DNA of 40,761 nucleotides from Didymodactylos carnosus (lineage: Eukaryota; Rotifera; Eurotatoria; Philodinida; Philodinidae), in NCBI GenBank assembly GCA_905250885.1, contig CAJNOQ010000808.1, forward strand, positions 1 through 40,761, in the 5' to 3' direction. Both the position numbers and the translations under genes were made by a program. The notes beneath the pieces are model-generated. The model searched no databases and was not told the origin of the DNA. It saw only the letters and a program-made list of their open reading frames with translations. This document shows, in pieces, positions 36,332 through 40,761 of this stretch (the first letter of the stretch is position 1; every line of letters begins with the position of its first letter).

Positions 36332-37437
36332 TCTTGAAATTAAATAATTTTTGGTGTAAATTAATACCGGTTATATTTAATTGAAATGAAAATGAATTAG
36401 AAGTTACACACATACAAATAGATATTATATATTGATGTTCATTATGATATGAAAGTATACACTACCTTATAAATTATAATTAAAATTAATTAGGGGTAGC
36501 TAACTGTCTAATCACAACTCTAATCATAATTAATGAGTTTATCGTGATTAAAAAATAATAAACTTAAATGCTCGGTTAATCAATTAATTGTGATTAAAAA
36601 ATGACTTTCTTGATGAGTAACTTTCAGATCTTGGTTGTTGTTAATATCTACATATTATTGTTTGATAGATTGATTTGTCCACATTATTGATATCTTGATA
36701 AATTTATCTCGTACAAATTAGTCAGAAATATTCTTGTCTGTTTAGTCCACCATGAGTACTTAATGTCTAGATTCAACACAAAACACATAGAATAATCTAA
36801 GTTGTCCTTCAGTCGTTCAGGCAGGATTGTTTCTGTTTTATCCAACAAAAACCAGCGACGTATTATTATTATTAAAGAATATATTTTTTTTTTGGTCATC
36901 TTTTAACATAAAATGTTTTTTCCTTTTATTTTTATGATATTTGATAAAGCTACAGGTCGTCTTTTAATTGACTAGTGTTACTGAATATTCTACTACATTT
37001 TTTTGATCACGTTTAACCGATTAGGTATGTTATCGTAATTATAATAGTGATCATTCATTTAGTCATTATACATAAATTATTCATTGAAGCATATTATAAC
37101 TTCAGTACAATAATCTATCGTTTATTTCAAAAATGTACAACGGACAAAGTGAATTTCTGTCAAATTACAGACTATTCAAAAATATTCATCTTTTTATTTG
37201 TTATTCTTTTCTTGTTCTTTTCTATTTTTATATAAATCTATGAGAAAAATAAATAAAAATAAACGCTGGGTTATCATTGTTCAGAGCAAAAAAACAGACG
37301 GATTATTTATCTCGATATCTCTTAGTGGTTGGATAAAAAAAAGAGAGTTTATCTTTATCTGATAATGAATAATTTTCCGTTCGAGTTTGAGTCTTTATCA
37401 TTTAGAAAACAATAAATATGTGTAAAGGATAATAAAC
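36332..37437. other. Gene-free stretch downstream of anosmin
   Basis: The region is AT-rich. A small cluster of TAATCAC/GTGATTA motifs lies at 36491-36600, beginning TAGGGGTAGC, a hAT-like end, but no matching right end or target duplication was found. No gene is visible. Confidence 0.4.
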
Positions 37438-37505
37438 GATCTGAGTAACCTAATGATTAGAGCATCTCACAATATTGAGGTCCTCTGTCGATTTTTAGTC
37501 TGATC
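37438..37505 (+). pseudogene. tRNA-like relic
   Basis: GATCTGA (37438-37444) can pair with TCTGATC (37499-37505) at 6 of 7 positions, like an acceptor stem. CCTAATGATTAGAGCATCTC resembles the D arm and A box of tRNAs, CTCACAATATTGAG resembles an anticodon arm, and GTCGATTTTTA is a poor B box. The T arm does not fold well and CCA is absent, so it is a decayed tRNA or a tRNA-derived SINE head. No SINE body was found. Confidence 0.3.
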
Positions 37506-37896
37506 AAGCGTTTCTTTCACAAAGTGAATTTTTTTCTCATTAAAAATAGATGGAAATATCATAATATCAGTATAACATCAAAACACAGAGTAAAGATTTT
37601 GCTTAACTTTACCAACCCTAAACAAGTGACAGTTTTTGTAACTATCAACTCTCATTCTATTTTAACCATTTACAGTTGATTGTGTAAAGCGAACTTGAAA
37701 CTCGTATACTTTTATTTACAGGTAATGAAAAAATTTTTTGTTATTAGCAATCGTTAGCTTATAGTATCAGCTTACATTGAAAAAAAAGTCCGTTTTATGA
37801 TCCGACGCATTATAATCTTGCTAAAGCGATTCTATGATATCCACTAATGTTTATCCCAGTGGATGTTGCGTCTTAAACGATTAAATTGTTATGCAT

Positions 37897-38714
37897 CAGA
37901 GCCCGAATCGAATCGAACCGAATTTAATTTTTGAAACACGAATCAACCAGACTAACCTAGAATAATATTGTATAAAGTAACAAAACCATCATGTAATAAA
38001 AATTTTGTCCTTTTTTTCTGTTATAACCTTCAGGAACATATAATCCCGTTAGAAAGAGGAACATATAATATCTTTTATCGAGTTATTAAGATATCTAATC
38101 AAATTCATTTTCAAAGATAGAATCTTTGAAAGCACCCGAACGAATGTCACACATAACCGATATTCTCTTATTTTTTGATCATTAATGTTGAGATCTTTTC
38201 AATTCCTTGTAGCTCAGCTGCGATTGAACAAGACTTTCAGCGCTGCTGGTCAAAGTGTTAATCAACGTCACTCAAGCTTAGATCCATCGAGTGTCCACGA
38301 CATATTATTTTTATGTTCGATCGAAAATAATAAATAGAAAGACTAATCATGCGAACAAGGCCTTTCTTATTTATATTCTTCTCCTTGTTGGTTTTGTTTT
38401 ATTTCATGTTTCAAAATTCTATTCCCATAAGTGATATGTTCTGCTCATGCACCACACCCAAATATTTGTGTTTGGTGAAAGATTTAGGATTTGAGACTTG
38501 TAGCCTCAAGCACTTTGAGTTTGCCACCAAACCCAACGAAAGTCTTATTAATTAATGGTTTTGGGTTTGGTGCACCCCTATACTCAAGTATTTCTAACTC
38601 GAGGCAGTATATTTTAAACAAATGTTTGAAAACAAAAGAGAAGAAAGCTTTGATTTTCATTGAACTTGCCCGAATCGAACCGATTCAGGATTTTCTGATT
38701 CGTTTCGGGCTCTG
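37897..38714. mobile_element. hAT-type MITE with iterated CGAATCGAACC motif
   Basis: The left end is CAGAGCCCGAATCGAATCG and the right end, read inward, is CAGAGCCCGAAACGAATC. The flanks TTATGCAT (37889-37896) and TTGTGCAT (38715-38722) are an 8-bp target duplication with one mismatch. Degenerate GAATCGAACC units fill both ends. The 818-bp body contains ORFs of up to about 100 codons without family motifs. A smaller motif-iterated element appears to be nested at about 38444-38580. Confidence 0.85.
38444..38580. mobile_element. Small nested element with iterated CCAAACCC motif
   Basis: TGCACCACACCCAAATATT on the left faces GGTTTTGGGTTTGGTGCA and CCCCTA on the right. The right end read inward is TAGGGGTGCACCAAACCC, a hAT-like end. 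CCAAACCC and its complement recur inside. The left end is less well matched and no 8-bp duplication is evident. Confidence 0.45.
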
Positions 38715-40649
38715 TTGTGCATTTACTATGTGTCAAAAACTATTTTTCTTATATTATTCAGCTTCTTTTTGCATCTTTTCCCCGCTTGTATTAAAGCTTT
38801 AGCGTATAGCGCTTTATCTTCTTTTTCTTTCATTCATCATTTTGGATAAAGAAAAGAAACGACTTGGTGATAAAGACTTTTCCTTTTCTCGGTAAATAGC
38901 AAAACGTCTTTCTTTTCCATGCGAATGTGCAGATCTGAGAAAGGAGAAGAGACAGTCTTAGTAGAAAAACTCGAAATATGAATAATGATTTCCATATGTC
39001 CGACGAAATGTCGTTCTTTTCAGTTTTTAGTATTTCTTAAAGTAATTATAATCTTGTACAGTAATTGATTCATATCTCGTCCTTCTATTTGGTGTTCGTT
39101 TTAGTTTCCGATTCAGCATCAAATACGGCAAAAAATCCGATTTATCGTTACGTCACTCCAATAATCATATAGAGTACTTCAAAGTTAGTTTAATGTCACA
39201 ACACTGTTATTATGAATAAAACTTTGTTTATTTGTACTTTAGTAGAAAACCTCCCAGTTAAGTTCAATATGAAGAATAATTTGATATCCTTGCGCAGTAT
39301 ATATCATTTGCCTAAAAGGAAAAAATATTCAAGTAAAATATTTCATCCAACTTGAAATATTACACTTATTGATTATGTCAATAGAAGAAGAGAGGAGAAG
39401 GATATCATTTTTTTTTTTTTTCAATAAAATCAAAACTGCCCTGCGATAATCAACATACATAATATTAAACGCATAATAAGAAGAGGAAGAAAACGTTTTC
39501 TATTCAGTATTATTCTGATCAAACATTTTAACATTTTATAGAACAATTTTTTGGATAAATAAATCTTTTGTTAGTAAAGTTCTTCAAGATTATTATTCCG
39601 TTAATTAGTACACATTTTAACAATACTAAATATTATGTTGATGAATTAGTAAGATGTTTTTTTTTTATGTCACAAGAAACAATTATGGCGTTGTAAATTG
39701 ATCATATTTCATAATCAAATTAAGTTTGTGTTACATGAAAAAAAGAATTTTCAACTATTACAGTTTGACCAATATAATCGAGAAAAAAGAAAAGAATAGG
39801 TAAGAGTGAAAAAAATAACGATAATTTAATCTACTAGAGTATATACACAATTAAACGATAAATATGCTTAAGGCTAACGCAGAGTAATATGTCTCAAAAT
39901 TCTTTCGGAACTTAATATTCAGCAATTTTGACAAAAAAAGTAAATATAACAAATACATTTGGCGGTAGGTTTAGACGAATATTATAACAAACTACTAATA
40001 AGAAACAACAATAACAATAAATACTGATATTCTATATTTATCTTAAATAGCCTTGATCAGTTGCAAATAAAAAAAAAAAAAACTGAAAACATTTTGTTTT
40101 CTCCTCATTAACCAAAAATAGGTACAGTTAACAAAAGTTATTGCCCAATTTCAGATATTAGAGCTAAAGAACAACAATACATATCAATTTTTTTGGTTTC
40201 TTATCAGAAAAAAGTAATTCAATCTAACAAAGCTATAGTTAAATTTGATACACTCATGTATACATATTTTCTTTGAATTTTATTATTATATATGTGAAAG
40301 TCTTTCTCTATTAATCTTTAAAAATAGAATGATAAGAATGTGTGTGTGTGTGTGTGTGTAGGTAGAGCGAAACCTTCAAAAATTCTTACATAGTCGGATT
40401 ATTAATCGATTTGCAGAATATAGAAAAATGAAACATTTATCAGATTATGTACAAAGTTATTTGAGGATCATGATATGATATGATATAGAATATATTGATC
40501 TTTTTTCTTTTGTTAAAATATTTAAACTTTTAATATTTTACTGTACGTACTGCATTTTAATCCTCTGGCTAAAAGAAATTACTATGGATGACGATGCACC
40601 ACTGTTGACATATCGACATACCAATAAAATTTATTTCTAACCACCAGAC
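38715..40649. other. AT-rich gene-free region
   Basis: No gene, RNA gene or long repeat is visible. A (TG)n run of about ten units lies at 40339-40359. Confidence 0.5.
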
Positions 40650-40714
40650 AAAAAAAAAAAAAAAAAAAAAATAAAAAATTTTTTTTTAAAATAAATTTAA
40701 TTATAAAAAATTAA

Positions 40715-40748
<34 letters not shown>

Positions 40749-40761
40749 AAAAAAAAATTAA
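40650..40761 (+). repeat. A-rich low-complexity end of window
   Basis: Long A runs are broken by TAAAT-type interruptions. It may be a true A-rich tract at a contig edge or a poorly resolved homopolymer. Confidence 0.7.

Noticed and set aside
38349-38802. ORFs of 68 and 103 codons
   Set aside because: They lie in or across the end of a hAT-type MITE, start in unrelated sequence and show no motif.
40339-40359. (TG)n run as a regulatory or Z-DNA site
   Set aside because: It is a plain dinucleotide microsatellite with nothing around it to suggest a function.

Overview
The window looks like AT-rich nuclear DNA of a small invertebrate. The best guess is a bdelloid rotifer. This rests on short GT-AG introns mixed with multi-kilobase ones, a divergent rhodopsin-like GPCR of a kind that is expanded in rotifers, and many small inverted-repeat transposons. 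There are no operons, no bacterial-style genes and no recognisable retrovirus or LTR element. The taxon is an inference from style, not from a marker gene.

Layout. Positions 1-7340 are a transposon-rich block. It holds a foldback repeat (1-735), the tail of a dead LINE (about 1100-1490), a diverged repeat (1845-2240), a nest of inverted-repeat elements (2449-6045), a hAT-type MITE (6677-7068) and a scrap that resembles a hAT transposase C-terminus (7175-7340). The core of the nest is an apparently complete Ginger-type DNA transposon (2975-5878) with a 7-exon transposase on the minus strand. Positions 7380-11700 are AT-rich and show no gene. Positions 11785-15109 (+) encode a two-exon GPCR whose intron holds further repeats. 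Positions 15767-18077 (+) hold a decayed, 5'-truncated cullin-1-like gene that kept its introns. Positions 18452-20087 carry two more motif-iterated TIR elements.

Positions 23337-36331 (+) are the main host gene, an anosmin-1 (ANOS1/KAL1) orthologue. It has a Cys-rich N-terminus, a WAP domain, four FN3-like domains and a hydrophobic tail. Fourteen exons are visible and the signal-peptide exon was not found. Its introns hold a Tc1/mariner-like MITE, a long foldback, a hAT-like TIR element and a diverged repeat. After 36331 no gene is visible. That stretch contains a tRNA-like relic and an 818-bp hAT-type MITE with an 8-bp target duplication, and the window ends in an A-rich tract.

The genes do not form a pathway: a receptor, a dead ubiquitin-ligase scaffold copy and an extracellular matrix/adhesion protein lie beside one another. 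The most notable points are the intact-looking Ginger transposon whose terminal inverted repeat carries its own CXC zinc-domain coding sequence, a set of hAT-like MITEs that each iterate a private short motif, and the anosmin gene with a GC-AG intron and a probable membrane-anchored C-terminus.
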